64,000 nucleotides of DNA from Flavobacterium flevense (GTDB taxonomy: Bacteria > Bacteroidota > Bacteroidia > Flavobacteriales > Flavobacteriaceae): positions 186,001 to 250,000 of the forward strand of contig NZ_FRCC01000001.1 of the NCBI RefSeq assembly GCF_900142775.1, in the 5' to 3' direction. The translations under genes and the position numbers were made by a program. The notes beneath the pieces were generated by a model. It ran no database searches, was not told where the DNA came from, and worked only from the letters and a program-made list of their open reading frames with translations. Positions 44,670 to 54,364 of this stretch are shown here, piece after piece (the first letter of the stretch is position 1; each line of letters opens with the position of its first letter).

Positions 44670-44682
44670 ATACCCGAAAAAC

Positions 44683-45927
44683 ATGAAATTATTCCATCAA
44701 ATACAAGAAGCAAAAAAGCAATTACAAGAAGTTATAACAGCAACACCTTTATCTGAAAATTTAAATTTATCTACAGAATTTAATGCACGGATTTTATTAA
44801 AACGAGAAGATTTACAACCCGTTCGTTCCTATAAAATAAGAGGAGCTTATAACAAAATCAGTACCTTAACCACTGCCGAAAAGGAAAAAGGCGTATTATG
44901 TGCCAGTGCCGGAAATCATGCTCAGGGAGTAGCTTATTCGTGCAAACTGCTACACATAAAAGGCAAAATATACATGCCCAAAACCACCCCGAAACAAAAA
45001 CTGAAACAGGTAAGCCTTTTTGGAGGTGATTTTATCGAAATTGTACTTACCGGCGACACCTTTGATGATGCATATGCCGCTGCAATGGCAGATGCTACCG
45101 AAAACAAAATAACTTTTATCCATCCTTTTGATGATATAAAAGTAATGGCAGGACAGGGAACTGTAGGTCTTGAAATTCTGGAAAGTTATAAGAAACCTAT
45201 CGATTATGTTTTTGTTCCAATAGGCGGTGGCGGACTTGCATCCGGACTTTCGGAAGTTTTCAGACACTTGAGTCCCAATACTAAAATCATTGGCGTGGAG
45301 CCCGAAGGAGCGCCCTCTATGAAAACTTCGATAGCTAATGGCAAAGTGAGTGTTTTAGAAAACATCGATAAATTTGTAGATGGAGCCGCCGTAAAACAAG
45401 TAGGCAAAATGACTTTTGAAATTTGCCAAAAAAACCTGAGTGACATTATTCTTGTTCCGGAAGGGAAAGTGTGCACTACTATTTTACGTTTGTACAACGA
45501 AGAAGCTATGGTGGTAGAACCCGCTGGAGCTTTAACTATCTCTGCATTGGATTTTTATAAAGAAGAAATAAAAGGAAAAACCGTGGTATGCATCGTCAGC
45601 GGAAGTAATAACGACATTGAACGCACAGCCGAAATAAAAGAACGCTCTTTACTTTACGAAGGATTAATGCATTATTTTATGATCCAGTTTCCTCAACGCC
45701 CCGGTGCTTTAAAGGAATTTGTTAATGACATTTTAGGTCCTGATGATGACATTACTTATTTTCAGTTTACCAAGAAAAACAGCCGCGAAGTGGGCCCGGC
45801 AGTTGTAGGTCTTGAACTTAAAAATAAAAACGATATCGTTGCCATAAAAGAAAAAATGGATAATAAAGGTTTTGAATACAAATACCTGAACGAAAAACAA
45901 GACTTATTCCATCAGTTAATTGGTTAA
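44683..45927 (+). CDS. ilvA: Threonine dehydratase with ACT-like C-terminal domain
   Basis: 414 residues. It converts threonine to 2-oxobutanoate, the committed step to isoleucine. The PLP Lys is K51 in RSYKIRGAYNK, and the phosphate loop reads VPIGGGGLASG. A C-terminal region of about 90 residues (LMHYFMIQFPQRPGALKEFVND) is an ACT-like regulatory domain that usually binds isoleucine, so the gene is controlled both by attenuation and by feedback. The ATG at 44683 is chosen rather than a GTG at 44608 lying in the attenuator. Confidence 0.93.
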   Translation: MKLFHQIQEAKKQLQEVITATPLSENLNLSTEFNARILLKREDLQPVRSYKIRGAYNKISTLTTAEKEKGVLCASAGNHAQGVAYSCKLLHIKGKIYMPKTTPKQKLKQVSLFGGDFIEIVLTGDTFDDAYAAAMADATENKITFIHPFDDIKVMAGQGTVGLEILESYKKPIDYVFVPIGGGGLASGLSEVFRHLSPNTKIIGVEPEGAPSMKTSIANGKVSVLENIDKFVDGAAVKQVGKMTFEICQKNLSDIILVPEGKVCTTILRLYNEEAMVVEPAGALTISALDFYKEEIKGKTVVCIVSGSNNDIERTAEIKERSLLYEGLMHYFMIQFPQRPGALKEFVNDILGPDDDITYFQFTKKNSREVGPAVVGLELKNKNDIVAIKEKMDNKGFEYKYLNEKQDLFHQLIG

Positions 45928-45964
45928 AAACCAGCTAACTTTGTACTTCACTATTTCTAAAAAC

Positions 45965-46363
45965 ATGAACGATTTAACAGACATAAAAAACCTTGATGAT
46001 ATCAAATTACTGGTAGATTCTTTCTATACTAAAGTGCAGCAAGACAACTTAATTGGCCCTGTTTTTAATGAAAAAATTGGCAATCAGTGGCCGGCACATT
46101 TAGAAAGAATGTACCGTTTTTGGCAAACCATCTTATTAGAGGAACACACGTATTCAGGAAGTCCTTTTCCGCCACACAAGCATTTACCAGTGGCTAAAGA
46201 ACATTTTAACCGTTGGATGGAAATTTTCACTGAAACTATTGACGGTTTATTTCAAGGTAAATTAGCCGAAGAAGCCAAACTCCGCGCTAAAAACATGGCA
46301 GAAATGTTCTTTTATAAAATTGAGTATTTCAGAAATGGCGGACGGAATTTTTTTGAGAGTTAA
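45965..46363 (+). CDS. Truncated haemoglobin, group III-like
   Basis: 132 residues of the 2/2 globin fold. The proximal His is H80 in KEHFNRWMEIF, and FWQTILLEEHTYSGSPF contributes the helix E/pocket segment. Group III forms often lack the Gly-rich hairpins of group I/II, and none are visible here. It lies 37 bp after ilvA and could be cotranscribed, a juxtaposition of unknown meaning. Roles suggested for the family include oxygen or NO handling. Confidence 0.85.
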   Translation: MNDLTDIKNLDDIKLLVDSFYTKVQQDNLIGPVFNEKIGNQWPAHLERMYRFWQTILLEEHTYSGSPFPPHKHLPVAKEHFNRWMEIFTETIDGLFQGKLAEEAKLRAKNMAEMFFYKIEYFRNGGRNFFES

Positions 46364-46426
46364 CTATATTTCTTTAGCACAGCAAATAATATAATCTGTC
46401 TAAAATAAAAACAGTAAAATTTTACT

Positions 46427-46666
46427 TTATGACAAAATAGACGCACGAACTTGCTCCGAAGTATAGGTTTGAGCTCCATCAGCAACTGCATCACTGATGT
46501 TTTCTATGCGTTCAATATATTGAGAAGCCGTCAATGATTCTCCCTCAGCTGTATAAGCCAGAATAGGATTCCCATTTAAAACAGCATCGACTTGTTCCAA
46601 ATTTTTTTCATCCTGAACATCTTTTAGTCTCTTAATAATCTGATTTTTATGGGCTTCAATATTCAT
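46427..46666 (-). CDS. Hypothetical small helical protein
   Basis: 79 residues, soluble: MNIEAHKNQIIKRLKDVQDEKNLEQVDAVLNGN..., ending EQVRASILS. It has the size and acidic, helical look of many antitoxins, yet no toxin gene is adjacent, and I do not recognise the family. It starts at a clear ATG (46664-46666). Annotated as hypothetical only. Confidence 0.6.
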   Translation of the reverse strand: MNIEAHKNQIIKRLKDVQDEKNLEQVDAVLNGNPILAYTAEGESLTASQYIERIENISDAVADGAQTYTSEQVRASILS

Positions 46667-46751
46667 TTTATCAATATTTAGTAGTATAAAGGTAGTGCTT
46701 TTACACAGATAAATATACTGTTTTAATAATCTAATAAAACATCATTCTAAA

Positions 46752-47372
46752 CTACATTTTCACCTGTTTACCTAAATCTTTTTCGGTTTCAATGATTTGA
46801 CCTTCGTATTGTAACGTCCATCCCATTGTATTGGTCAGAATCAGGATTTTAGAAAGTTCGCTAATGAGTCGGTTCTTCGCATTCGACTTTAAAGTAGATT
46901 TTTCTATTTTTTTAGCCAGATTGGCTTTTACTGATTTGTTGATTTTGTTATAATCTTCTCCTGTAAAAGGATTCAGTTTGCTTTGTTCTACATCATAAAA
47001 CTGAATGTCGGGACTGATTTTTATTTCTTCTTTTGGAATACTTATAATGGTAATGGTTTTGTTTTTCTCATCAATATCGTATTTCATTTTTTGCAAATCA
47101 TAGGCAACAGTCACATCTGCATTGACTACAATAAGCGCTTTCTTTTCGAAAGAAACCATGTTCATCAGGTATTTTTGCTGATTTTTATAGGTAATCACTT
47201 CGGAGAAATGCCCTTCGGTAACGACTAATTTTCCAACATTTACAATTTGTTGCTGAATCAAATTGGTATTGTAGCTAATATCAGATTCGTCATTTTTCTT
47301 GAAATCACAATATTTAAACAACAAAAGAACTGCGGAAACTACAATTACACCAATAACTATCTTTTTTATCAT
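46752..47372 (-). CDS. DUF4230 family protein
   Basis: 206 residues with an N-terminal membrane anchor (IKKIVIGVIVVSAVLLLFKYC). The DUF4230 pattern is visible in VTVAYDLQKMKYDIDEKNKTITIISIPKEEIKISPDIQFYD. The family is widespread and uncharacterised. Its start codon lies 2 bp after the stop of the GSCFA gene, so the two are cotranscribed. Confidence 0.85.
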   Translation of the reverse strand: MIKKIVIGVIVVSAVLLLFKYCDFKKNDESDISYNTNLIQQQIVNVGKLVVTEGHFSEVITYKNQQKYLMNMVSFEKKALIVVNADVTVAYDLQKMKYDIDEKNKTITIISIPKEEIKISPDIQFYDVEQSKLNPFTGEDYNKINKSVKANLAKKIEKSTLKSNAKNRLISELSKILILTNTMGWTLQYEGQIIETEKDLGKQVKM

Positions 47373-47374
47373 AA

Positions 47375-48337
47375 CTAAAATTTCATAAATGGATATTGTG
47401 ATTCCAATTTAGTGATTTTTTTTTGGAGATTCGCTTCAAATTTCAAATGACTTTCTGAATGCGGATTAAACGGACGATGTGCTAACCCTTTTTGGATTGT
47501 CCCCACTTCGTCCATCACTGTAAAAACAGATTGGGCAATAGTAGTTTCTTTGAATCTTTCCCAAATATAATCTACCGCAATAGTACTGGGATGCAGCATA
47601 TCTTCGGCATAAAAGCGATAATCACGCAGCTCATCCATCATGATTTCGTAACTTGGATAATAGATTGCAGATTTTAGATTACAGATTTCAGAATCCCCTA
47701 AAACTTGATGAATTGCAGCAATTAAATGGGCTTTACTCCTTTGATTTTCTACAAAACCATCTTTGATGTGACGTACCGGCGAAACGGTAAAAGTAAATTT
47801 AGCCTCCGGATTTACAGACTGAATCCAACGCATGGTATTCTGAATTGCGGTCTGAATTACCTCGATTGAAAGTATTTCTTTTGTAAAATGTTTTTGAGGT
47901 AGTTTATGACAATTAGCAACAATCTGATTGTTTTCTATATTTCGATATACCCATGAAGTTCCGTAAGTAATCAGGAAATGTGTAGATTGGGTAATTTGTT
48001 GATTGGTATCTTCAACTAATTGATTTAGCAAATCTACAAATGCTTCTTTATCAGAATTAGAAAGCTCCGAATGCACTTCGAAACAATGCCATAAATCATT
48101 ATGAAAAAAAACATCCTTTTCAGTAAAAAAATCTTTTTTTACGGCTCTTTCGATTAATTTTTCAATAGAAACAGGATTGAAGATTATCCCAAAAGGATTG
48201 CAACTATTTTGAAATTTATAATACGCTAATTTCTGAGCTATATTAACTGCAAAACAAGAACCTAAGGATACAATTGCAGCACTATAATCTATTGGAAACG
48301 GACTTAGCGGAACAGGAATTTGGGTACGAAATTGCAT
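47375..48337 (-). CDS. GSCFA domain protein
   Basis: 320 residues. The GSCFA motif (SLGSCFAVNIAQKL) lies near residue 27, and the C-terminal PSYEIMMDELRDYRFYAEDMLHPS is the characteristic second half. The domain belongs to the SGNH/GDSL-like hydrolase group; its substrate is unknown. A five-unit AATCTNN heptad array lies within the gene (47660-47694), encoding roughly EICNLKSAIYY in place of the shorter linker I would expect. Confidence 0.85.
   Translation of the reverse strand: MQFRTQIPVPLSPFPIDYSAAIVSLGSCFAVNIAQKLAYYKFQNSCNPFGIIFNPVSIEKLIERAVKKDFFTEKDVFFHNDLWHCFEVHSELSNSDKEAFVDLLNQLVEDTNQQITQSTHFLITYGTSWVYRNIENNQIVANCHKLPQKHFTKEILSIEVIQTAIQNTMRWIQSVNPEAKFTFTVSPVRHIKDGFVENQRSKAHLIAAIHQVLGDSEICNLKSAIYYPSYEIMMDELRDYRFYAEDMLHPSTIAVDYIWERFKETTIAQSVFTVMDEVGTIQKGLAHRPFNPHSESHLKFEANLQKKITKLESQYPFMKF
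47660..47694. repeat. Heptad repeat array inside GSCFA gene
   Basis: Five period-7 units, read on the coding strand as ATTCTGA AATCTGT, then AATCTAA, AATCTGC and AATCTAT. It is the same family as the intergenic arrays near tRNA-Tyr, hemL and the exonuclease gene, but it lies in the reading frame, so units have become translated sequence. Confidence 0.7.
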
Positions 48338-48370
48338 TACGACTTTTTTCCAAAATTAAGTATTATAAAA

Positions 48371-49141
48371 TTAATATAAATACTGGATTTTAGAATAATT
48401 AGGATTCGTCAAACTCTCTTCCGAAACTTGTTCCGTAGGATAATCATCGGTATCATATTTAAATTTAGTAGTGTACATATTAGCCGAAGAAATGGTTTGT
48501 CCATCTATTGTACTTGCTGTTTCAGCTACTGTCATTACCGCATTATTCTTAGAAACGTATGCGCCATGATCTAATAATTTTTCATATCCTGAAATACTGA
48601 AATAAGGATTATTATAAGCGTCATACTCAAAAGTAGTTTTAGAAGAAGAAACGGAATTTTCAGTAACATTATCAAAAATACATTCGTCTTTGATTAGATT
48701 TTTATTTTTAAAAGACAAGATACCATGACAAATTTTTTGTTCCTCATTTTGAGAATCAATAGTGTATTTTTCATAAGAAACCGTACCGTTATCGTTATGA
48801 GTATAATAAATAACGTATTTTTCAGAAGAAGTTACTTTTACTAATTTTTCTTTATTATAAGTATAAAGCAAAACCACATTCAGCTGAGTTGCTTTATTAT
48901 AAGTTGTAATTTTAGTAATTAATCCGTTTTGATAGGTGAAATCGGTTTTTTCTTTAGAATTATCCGCAGTTACTATTTGGTTTTCATTATAAGTGAATAC
49001 CGAATTTTCAGTAATACCATCCTTAGTCGATTCGATTATTTTGACAAAATTTTTACTCTTATCATCTTTATCATTTGCACAGGAAGTGAATAGCAACGTT
49101 ATACACGAGATGAAAATAAATATGGGGGCTAAATTTTTCAT
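48371..49141 (-). CDS. Lipoprotein with YD-type repeats
   Basis: 256 residues. The lipoprotein signal ends LFTSC (Cys 21). The mature part has repeated Tyr-rich units (FTYQNGLITKITTYN, YTYNKEKLVKVTSSE, FEYDAYNNPYF, FKYDTDDYPTEQ), the pattern of DUF4595-like or RHS/YD-type surface proteins. Ligand and role unknown. It lies 33 bp upstream of the GSCFA gene on the same strand. Confidence 0.7.
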   Translation of the reverse strand: MKNLAPIFIFISCITLLFTSCANDKDDKSKNFVKIIESTKDGITENSVFTYNENQIVTADNSKEKTDFTYQNGLITKITTYNKATQLNVVLLYTYNKEKLVKVTSSEKYVIYYTHNDNGTVSYEKYTIDSQNEEQKICHGILSFKNKNLIKDECIFDNVTENSVSSSKTTFEYDAYNNPYFSISGYEKLLDHGAYVSKNNAVMTVAETASTIDGQTISSANMYTTKFKYDTDDYPTEQVSEESLTNPNYSKIQYLY

Positions 49142-49535
49142 TACAGATTAGGTTATATTGAACTTAGATTATTAGGGTTTTCAAAACTAAATAATAAATT
49201 CAGCGACACCAATTATTCAGGTTTAACGACCTAAAAACTCGTTCAAAAGAATCTTTAGTTATAAATTAAAAATCTGAAACCGCTATTTTTATGTAATAGT
49301 TACAGCACAATTGCTCAAAACAGCCCTTCATTTGACCCTAATAAGCATCTTTAACCCATCATTGTCCCAAAAAAACCAATCGCTTTCTAATAAAAACCAC
49401 ACAGGAATAACGACCAATTTTAACGATAAAAAACATAGGGAAAGCGTTTTAAAGATTATTTTTTCCGTTCAACGATTTTAAATGGTCAACTGATTTTTTG
49501 CCTCTACATTTGGAAAGAATACGATTTTAATTATC
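49142..49535. other. 394-bp spacer without a gene
   Basis: AT-rich sequence between the divergent lipoprotein gene and the next small gene. I see no conserved ORF, tRNA or long repeat. The only feature is a -7 match TACATTTG at 49505-49512 directed at the plus-strand gene, without a well-placed -33. Confidence 0.5.
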
Positions 49536-49925
49536 ATGAAAAACATCTTTAACCCTATTTACAGACAAGATTATTTAGAAGGCTATTCTAATGGTCAAAA
49601 TCCTTATTCGAAAATAAAGAGCGATACTCCTAATTCGGCTTTTAACGAAGGTTTTGATTCCGGAAGATTTGATTATGAAAATCTGAATGGTAGCGTTCTG
49701 AATGGCATTCCGAAAAAAATAATTAACGAAAAAATTTTAGAAGAATTCCTGTTGGCAGGTTTATTGGGTATCAATATCGATACCGAAGGCTACACCCATT
49801 TTCAAATTAGTATTTTATTAAAATGGTATCAAAGTGGTATTGAAAAATACGATCCCAAACAAAACACCTACTTACTGGATATCCTGGAAGAAAACGGAAT
49901 TGAAATAACCTATTCCGAAAAATAA
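49536..49925 (+). CDS. Hypothetical protein
   Basis: 129 residues, soluble. The N-terminal half is rich in Gly, Tyr and Asn with an odd repeat-like texture: YRQDYLEGYSNGQNPYSKIKS then AFNEGFDSGRFDYENLNGS. The second half is helical and acidic. No family is recognised. It ends at a clean terminator. It might be a small adaptor, but nothing supports a specific role. Confidence 0.55.
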   Translation: MKNIFNPIYRQDYLEGYSNGQNPYSKIKSDTPNSAFNEGFDSGRFDYENLNGSVLNGIPKKIINEKILEEFLLAGLLGINIDTEGYTHFQISILLKWYQSGIEKYDPKQNTYLLDILEENGIEITYSEK

Positions 49926-49951
49926 CTTTTTCATACTTTAATTACAAGCAG

Positions 49952-49988
49952 AAACCCTTTTAGTTCAGGCAAATTACTAAAAGGGTTT
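49952..49988. terminator. Terminator between small gene and alaS
   Basis: AAACCCTTTTAGT (49952-49964) pairs with ACTAAAAGGGTTT (49976-49988), 13 bp, followed by CTTTATTTT on the plus strand. It may also end the convergent alaS transcript, though with a weaker tail. Confidence 0.85.
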
Positions 49989-50013
49989 CTTTATTTTAAA
50001 TCATTCGAAAAAT

Positions 50014-52647
50014 CTATTTCACAAAATCAATTGCTTTTGATAATGCTTCCGGAATTCCGGCTGCATTTTTACCTCCTGCAGTTGCAAAAAACGGTTGTCC
50101 TCCGCCTCCACCCTGGATAAACTTCCCTAATTCACGAACGACTTGTCCGGCATTCAGGTTTTTCTCAGCCACTAATTCTTTAGAGATATAACAGCTTAAC
50201 ATGGGCTTGTTTTCTTCGGCTGTAGCCAAAACTAAAAACAAATTGTTTCCTAAATTCCCTAATTCGTAAGCCAGATCTTTTGCTCCTTCTGCATTCAAAT
50301 CCACTTGTTTCGCTAAGAATTGTACTCCGTTTACTTCCTGAAGTTCGTTAGCCAATTCCGCTTTCATATTTTTAGCTTTCTCTTTCAACAAAGCTTCTAG
50401 TTGTTTTTTTAACTTCGTATTTTCATCCTGCAAAGAAATCACTGCTTTAACAGCATCCTGTGGATTTTTCAATGTGGTTTTAATTTCGCTTAACAATTCT
50501 TCCTGCGAAGCAAAAAACTGTCTTACACCTGCACCGGTAATGGCTTCCACACGACGAATCCCTGCTGCAACTGCTCCTTCTGAAACAATCTTGAAAGACC
50601 AGATATCAGCTGAATTATTCACGTGAATTCCGCCACACAATTCCATACTGTCTCCAAATTTAATCGCACGTACGTTATCTCCATATTTTTCTCCAAACAA
50701 AGCCATTGCTCCTTCGTCTAAAGCTTGCTGGATTGGGATGCTTCTTCTTTCAATTAATGGTAATTGCTCCTGGATACGGGCATTTACAAAATCTTCTACT
50801 TGTTGCAATTCTTCATCGGTTACTTTAGCGAAATGAGAGAAGTCAAAACGTAAATTTTTTGGATTTACCAATGAACCTTTTTGTTCTACATGCGTTCCTA
50901 AAACAGCGCGTAAAGCCTGATGCATCAAGTGCGTTGCCGAGTGATTTTTAGCAGTCGCTGTTCTTAAATCAGTATTTACTTTTGCAATGAAAGAAGCGTT
51001 TACATTTTCCGGCAATTTTTTAGTAAAATGCAGGATTAGATTATTCTCCTTCTTAGTATCTATTATTTCGATACTTTCATTTGCCGAAACCAAAGTTCCT
51101 TTATCTCCTACTTGTCCTCCTCCTTCCGGGTAAAAAGGTGTAGCGTCTAAAACGATTTGGTACAAAACCCCATCTTTTTTAGAATCTACTTTACGAATAC
51201 GGGTAATTTTCACCTCGTTTTCGGTTTGGTCATAACCTACAAAAGATTCTGTATTTCCATCAACCAAAATTTTCCAGTCATCAGTAGAAACTTCTGAAGC
51301 GGCACGAGAGCGTGATTTTTGTTCCTGCATGGCTTTATCAAAACCGGCTTCGTCTAAGCTGAATCCTCTTTCTCTAAGAATCAAAGCCGTTAAATCAATT
51401 GGAAAACCAAAAGTATCATACAATTCGAATGCTTTTTCTCCAGAAACTTCTTTTCCTGAAGTATTTTGCATCACATTATCTAACAACTGAATTCCCTGAT
51501 CTAAAGTTCTTAAGAAAGAAGCTTCTTCTTCACGAATTACATTGGTAACCAATGTTTGTTGTTTTTTAATTTCAGGGAAAAATTCACCCATTTGATCGGC
51601 TAAAACAGCAACCAACTGATTGATAAAAGGTTCTTTAGTTCCTAAAAAAGTAAATCCGTAACGAATAGCACGACGCAAAATACGACGAATTACATAACCT
51701 GCTCCGGTATTAGATGGCAACTGTCCGTCAGCAATAGCAAAGGCTACCGCACGCACATGATCCACCACTACACGAATAGCAATATTGGTTTTTTCTTCCT
51801 GTTGGGTCAGGTCGCGACCTGACCTTACATAATTCAATCCTGTTATTTTCTCCACTTTTTCAATAAGCGGTGTAAACACATCCGTATCATAATTTGAAGT
51901 TACGTTTTGCATCGCCATACACAAACGCTCAAATCCCATTCCGGTATCTACGTGCTGTGCCGGTAATTTTTCTAATGAACCATCGGCTTTACGGTTGAAT
52001 TCCATAAATACGTTGTTCCAGATTTCCACTACCTGCGGATGATCGGCATTTACTAAACTGAAACCTGAAACGGCTGCTCTTTCGGCATCAGTACGCAAAT
52101 CGATATGAATTTCTGAACAAGGTCCACAAGGTCCCTGATCTCCCATTTCCCAAAAATTGTCTTTTTTGTTTCCAAGAATAATACGGTCTTCGGACACAAA
52201 CTGTTTCCAGATATCAAAAGCTTCCTGATCAAAAGGCACATTCTCTGCTTCATTCCCTTCAAAAACGGAAACATACAAACGGTCTTTATCCAGTTTTAAA
52301 ACTTCGGTTAAAAATTCCCAGGCCCACGGAATCGCTTCTTTTTTGAAATAATCACCAAAAGACCAGTTCCCCAGCATTTCGAACATCGTGTGATGATACG
52401 TGTCAAAACCTACATCCTCTAAGTCGTTGTGTTTTCCTGAAACCCGAAGGCATTTTTGCGTATCGGTAATACGATTACTTTTAGGCGTGGCATTCCCTAA
52501 AAAATATTCTTTAAACTGTGCCATACCTGAGTTGTTAAACATCAGAGTAGGATCATCTTTTAGAACAATAGGTGCCGAAGGAACAATTAGATGCCCTTTG
52601 CTTTCAAAGAATTGTAAATACGCTTTGCGAATGTCTTGTGATTTCAT
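50014..52647 (-). CDS. alaS: Alanyl-tRNA synthetase
   Basis: 877 residues, class II. Catalytic motifs are at the N-terminus ([26 protein letters not shown]). The editing domain zinc-binding set HSATH and CGGIH lies past residue 560. The C-terminal C-Ala domain is complete, with the Gly-rich [14 protein letters not shown]. Full length for the family. It is divergent from the M23 peptidase gene, and upstream it has a period-8 CTTwGnG repeat. Confidence 0.98.
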   Translation of the reverse strand: MKSQDIRKAYLQFFESKGHLIVPSAPIVLKDDPTLMFNNSGMAQFKEYFLGNATPKSNRITDTQKCLRVSGKHNDLEDVGFDTYHHTMFEMLGNWSFGDYFKKEAIPWAWEFLTEVLKLDKDRLYVSVFEGNEAENVPFDQEAFDIWKQFVSEDRIILGNKKDNFWEMGDQGPCGPCSEIHIDLRTDAERAAVSGFSLVNADHPQVVEIWNNVFMEFNRKADGSLEKLPAQHVDTGMGFERLCMAMQNVTSNYDTDVFTPLIEKVEKITGLNYVRSGRDLTQQEEKTNIAIRVVVDHVRAVAFAIADGQLPSNTGAGYVIRRILRRAIRYGFTFLGTKEPFINQLVAVLADQMGEFFPEIKKQQTLVTNVIREEEASFLRTLDQGIQLLDNVMQNTSGKEVSGEKAFELYDTFGFPIDLTALILRERGFSLDEAGFDKAMQEQKSRSRAASEVSTDDWKILVDGNTESFVGYDQTENEVKITRIRKVDSKKDGVLYQIVLDATPFYPEGGGQVGDKGTLVSANESIEIIDTKKENNLILHFTKKLPENVNASFIAKVNTDLRTATAKNHSATHLMHQALRAVLGTHVEQKGSLVNPKNLRFDFSHFAKVTDEELQQVEDFVNARIQEQLPLIERRSIPIQQALDEGAMALFGEKYGDNVRAIKFGDSMELCGGIHVNNSADIWSFKIVSEGAVAAGIRRVEAITGAGVRQFFASQEELLSEIKTTLKNPQDAVKAVISLQDENTKLKKQLEALLKEKAKNMKAELANELQEVNGVQFLAKQVDLNAEGAKDLAYELGNLGNNLFLVLATAEENKPMLSCYISKELVAEKNLNAGQVVRELGKFIQGGGGGQPFFATAGGKNAAGIPEALSKAIDFVK

Positions 52648-52661
52648 TTATATATTTTTTT

Positions 52662-52686
52662 GCCACTAAGGCGCTAAGGCACAAAG
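52662..52686. repeat. Period-8 repeat upstream of alaS
   Basis: Degenerate octads, on the plus strand GCCACTAA GGCGCTAA then GGCACAAA, equivalent on the coding strand to CTTTGTGC and CTTAGCGC. They lie just upstream of alaS and resemble the octads at lysS. Confidence 0.5.
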
Positions 52687-52813
52687 TTTTTATTTATTTT
52701 TTGTAAAACTCCTATAAATTCAACAATTTTAAATCATCAAATTTTTAAATCTTTCCATCAATTTTATGTTATATTTAATACTAAAAAAAGGGCGTAACAA
52801 CTAAAACATTTAT

Positions 52814-52821
52814 TAAATTTG
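52814..52821 (+). promoter_or_regulatory. -7 element of M23 peptidase gene
   Basis: TAAATTTG matches TAnnTTTG, 47 bp before the ATG. The -33 is not clear. Confidence 0.45.
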
Positions 52822-52868
52822 TTGCAATGCGCTTTTTTAGCAGGTGCAAAAATAGGGTATTTTAAAAT

Positions 52869-53846
52869 ATGGCGAAAGTAAAATATTATTACGATTCTGA
52901 AAATCTGGCATATCGAAAAATTAAAGTAAAAAAAAGACGCAAATTTGGTTTTGTTGCTTTGTTTTTACTGGCTTCGGCATTGTTTGGTTTTTTTAGTTTT
53001 GTGGTTTTGCTGAGTACTCCTTATTTTGATACTCCCAAAGACCGTCTTTTGCTTCGGGAAATTGAAAATTTAAAATTGAATTATGCGGTTTTAAATAAAA
53101 AAGTGGATCAGATAGAAAATGTAGCCGGAGCGATTGAAGAGCGGGACAACAACTTATACCGCACCTATTTTAATACCGCTGCCATTCCGGAAGAAGAACG
53201 AAAATCGGGATTTTCAGATGTAAGCAGATACAAAGCTTTGGAAGGCTATAACAATACCCAACTGGTTTTACAAACAACAAAAAGAGTCGATGTGCTGACT
53301 AAGCAATTGGCCATTCAATCACAATCATTAGATTACATTTTAAAACTGGCCAAGGAAAAAAATAAATTACTGGCTGCCATTCCTGCCATACAACCTGTCA
53401 GAAATGAAAATTTAAAACGAATGGCTTCGGGTTTTGGTTACCGCACCGATCCTTTTACTAAAGTAAGAAAAATGCACGAAGGCATGGATTTTACTGCAAA
53501 GAAAGGCACTCCTGTTTTTGCAACTGGTGATGGCGTGGTCAAACAGGCAGATGACAGAGCTTCGGGTTATGGTAATCATATTGTGATTAGGCATGGTTAT
53601 GGATATGAAACTTTGTATGCCCATTTAAGCAAATACAATTGCAGAGCGGGACAGCGTATTAATAGAGGTGATATTATTGGTTATGTAGGAAGTACAGGAC
53701 GTTCGGAAGCACCACACTTACATTATGAAGTACATAAAGATGGTCGGGTGGTGAATCCGCTTAATTTTTATTACGGAAATATTTCGGCAGTGGAATATGT
53801 TGCTATTTCGAAACTGGCTAACCAGGAAAATCAGTCTCTGGATTAA
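52869..53846 (+). CDS. M23-family metallopeptidase with N-terminal membrane helix
   Basis: 325 residues. One N-terminal helix (FGFVALFLLASALFGFFSFVVLL), a coiled-coil-like region (about residues 60-165), then a LytM-type domain: RKMHEGMDFTAKKGTPVFAT with the H-x3-D zinc set, and APHLHYEVHKDG with H-x-H. It probably acts in the periplasm on peptide cross-links or as a scaffold for a hydrolase. It is followed by a merR gene 118 bp downstream. Confidence 0.9.
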   Translation: MAKVKYYYDSENLAYRKIKVKKRRKFGFVALFLLASALFGFFSFVVLLSTPYFDTPKDRLLLREIENLKLNYAVLNKKVDQIENVAGAIEERDNNLYRTYFNTAAIPEEERKSGFSDVSRYKALEGYNNTQLVLQTTKRVDVLTKQLAIQSQSLDYILKLAKEKNKLLAAIPAIQPVRNENLKRMASGFGYRTDPFTKVRKMHEGMDFTAKKGTPVFATGDGVVKQADDRASGYGNHIVIRHGYGYETLYAHLSKYNCRAGQRINRGDIIGYVGSTGRSEAPHLHYEVHKDGRVVNPLNFYYGNISAVEYVAISKLANQENQSLD

Positions 53847-53852
53847 ATCTTA

Positions 53853-53964
53853 CTTTAGTCCTTAGTTCCTAGTCCTTAGTGATTAGACAACAAAAAGACT
53901 GAATTTCAGATCATACAAAATATTAAAAGAACTAAGTACCAGGTACTAAAAACTAAGAACTAAA
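53853..53964. repeat. Inverted heptad repeats upstream of merR
   Basis: Period-7 units CTTTAGT CCTTAGT onward fill 53853-53887, and units in the opposite orientation (AACTAAG TACCAGG ...) fill 53930-53964. The second set ends exactly at the merR start codon. The two sets are complementary in part and could fold together. Confidence 0.6.
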
Positions 53965-54297
53965 ATGCATATAGAATTACAACCCGGCAAAAGATATTAC
54001 AGCATCGGCGAAGTGGCCAAAGCCTTTGACGTCAATGCTTCGCTGATTCGATTTTGGGATAGTGAATTTGATATTCTCAAGCCTAAAAAGAACGCTAAGG
54101 GCAACAGAATGTTTACTCCCGAAGACATTAAAAACTTGCAATTGATTTATCATTTAGTCAAAGAACGAGGATTTACACTGGAAGGAGCTAAAACGCATTT
54201 GAAAGAAGGGCAAAAGAAAACGCTGGACAAGTTTGAAATTATCAGTAAACTCGAAGCTATCAAAGTGCAGCTGACGAATATTAAAAACGAACTTTAG
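53965..54297 (+). CDS. MerR-family transcriptional regulator
   Basis: 110 residues. The winged-helix MerR fold is evident: RYYSIGEVAKAFDVNASLIRFWDSEFDIL..., then FTPEDIKNLQLIYHLVKERGFTLEGAK. It has only a short C-terminal helix, with no metal-binding Cys or effector domain, so it belongs to the small MerR group. It shares the plus strand with the M23, LemA and TPM genes. Target not known. Confidence 0.88.
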   Translation: MHIELQPGKRYYSIGEVAKAFDVNASLIRFWDSEFDILKPKKNAKGNRMFTPEDIKNLQLIYHLVKERGFTLEGAKTHLKEGQKKTLDKFEIISKLEAIKVQLTNIKNEL

Positions 54298-54364
54298 TCA
54301 ATCACAATATCAATTTTGAAATAAAAATAAAACAATAAATAATTAACTTAAATTAAATAGAAAA

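Noticed and set aside
44608..44682. GTG-started N-terminal extension of ilvA
   Set aside because: It runs through the attenuator hairpins; the ATG at 44683 gives the normal N-terminus.
44534..44682. T-box riboswitch ahead of ilvA
   Set aside because: There is no T-box sequence or specifier loop; the Ile-rich ORF and alternative hairpins explain the leader better.
46427..46666. Antitoxin of a toxin-antitoxin pair
   Set aside because: The size fits but no toxin-like gene is adjacent and the sequence has no antitoxin signature I recognise; left as hypothetical.
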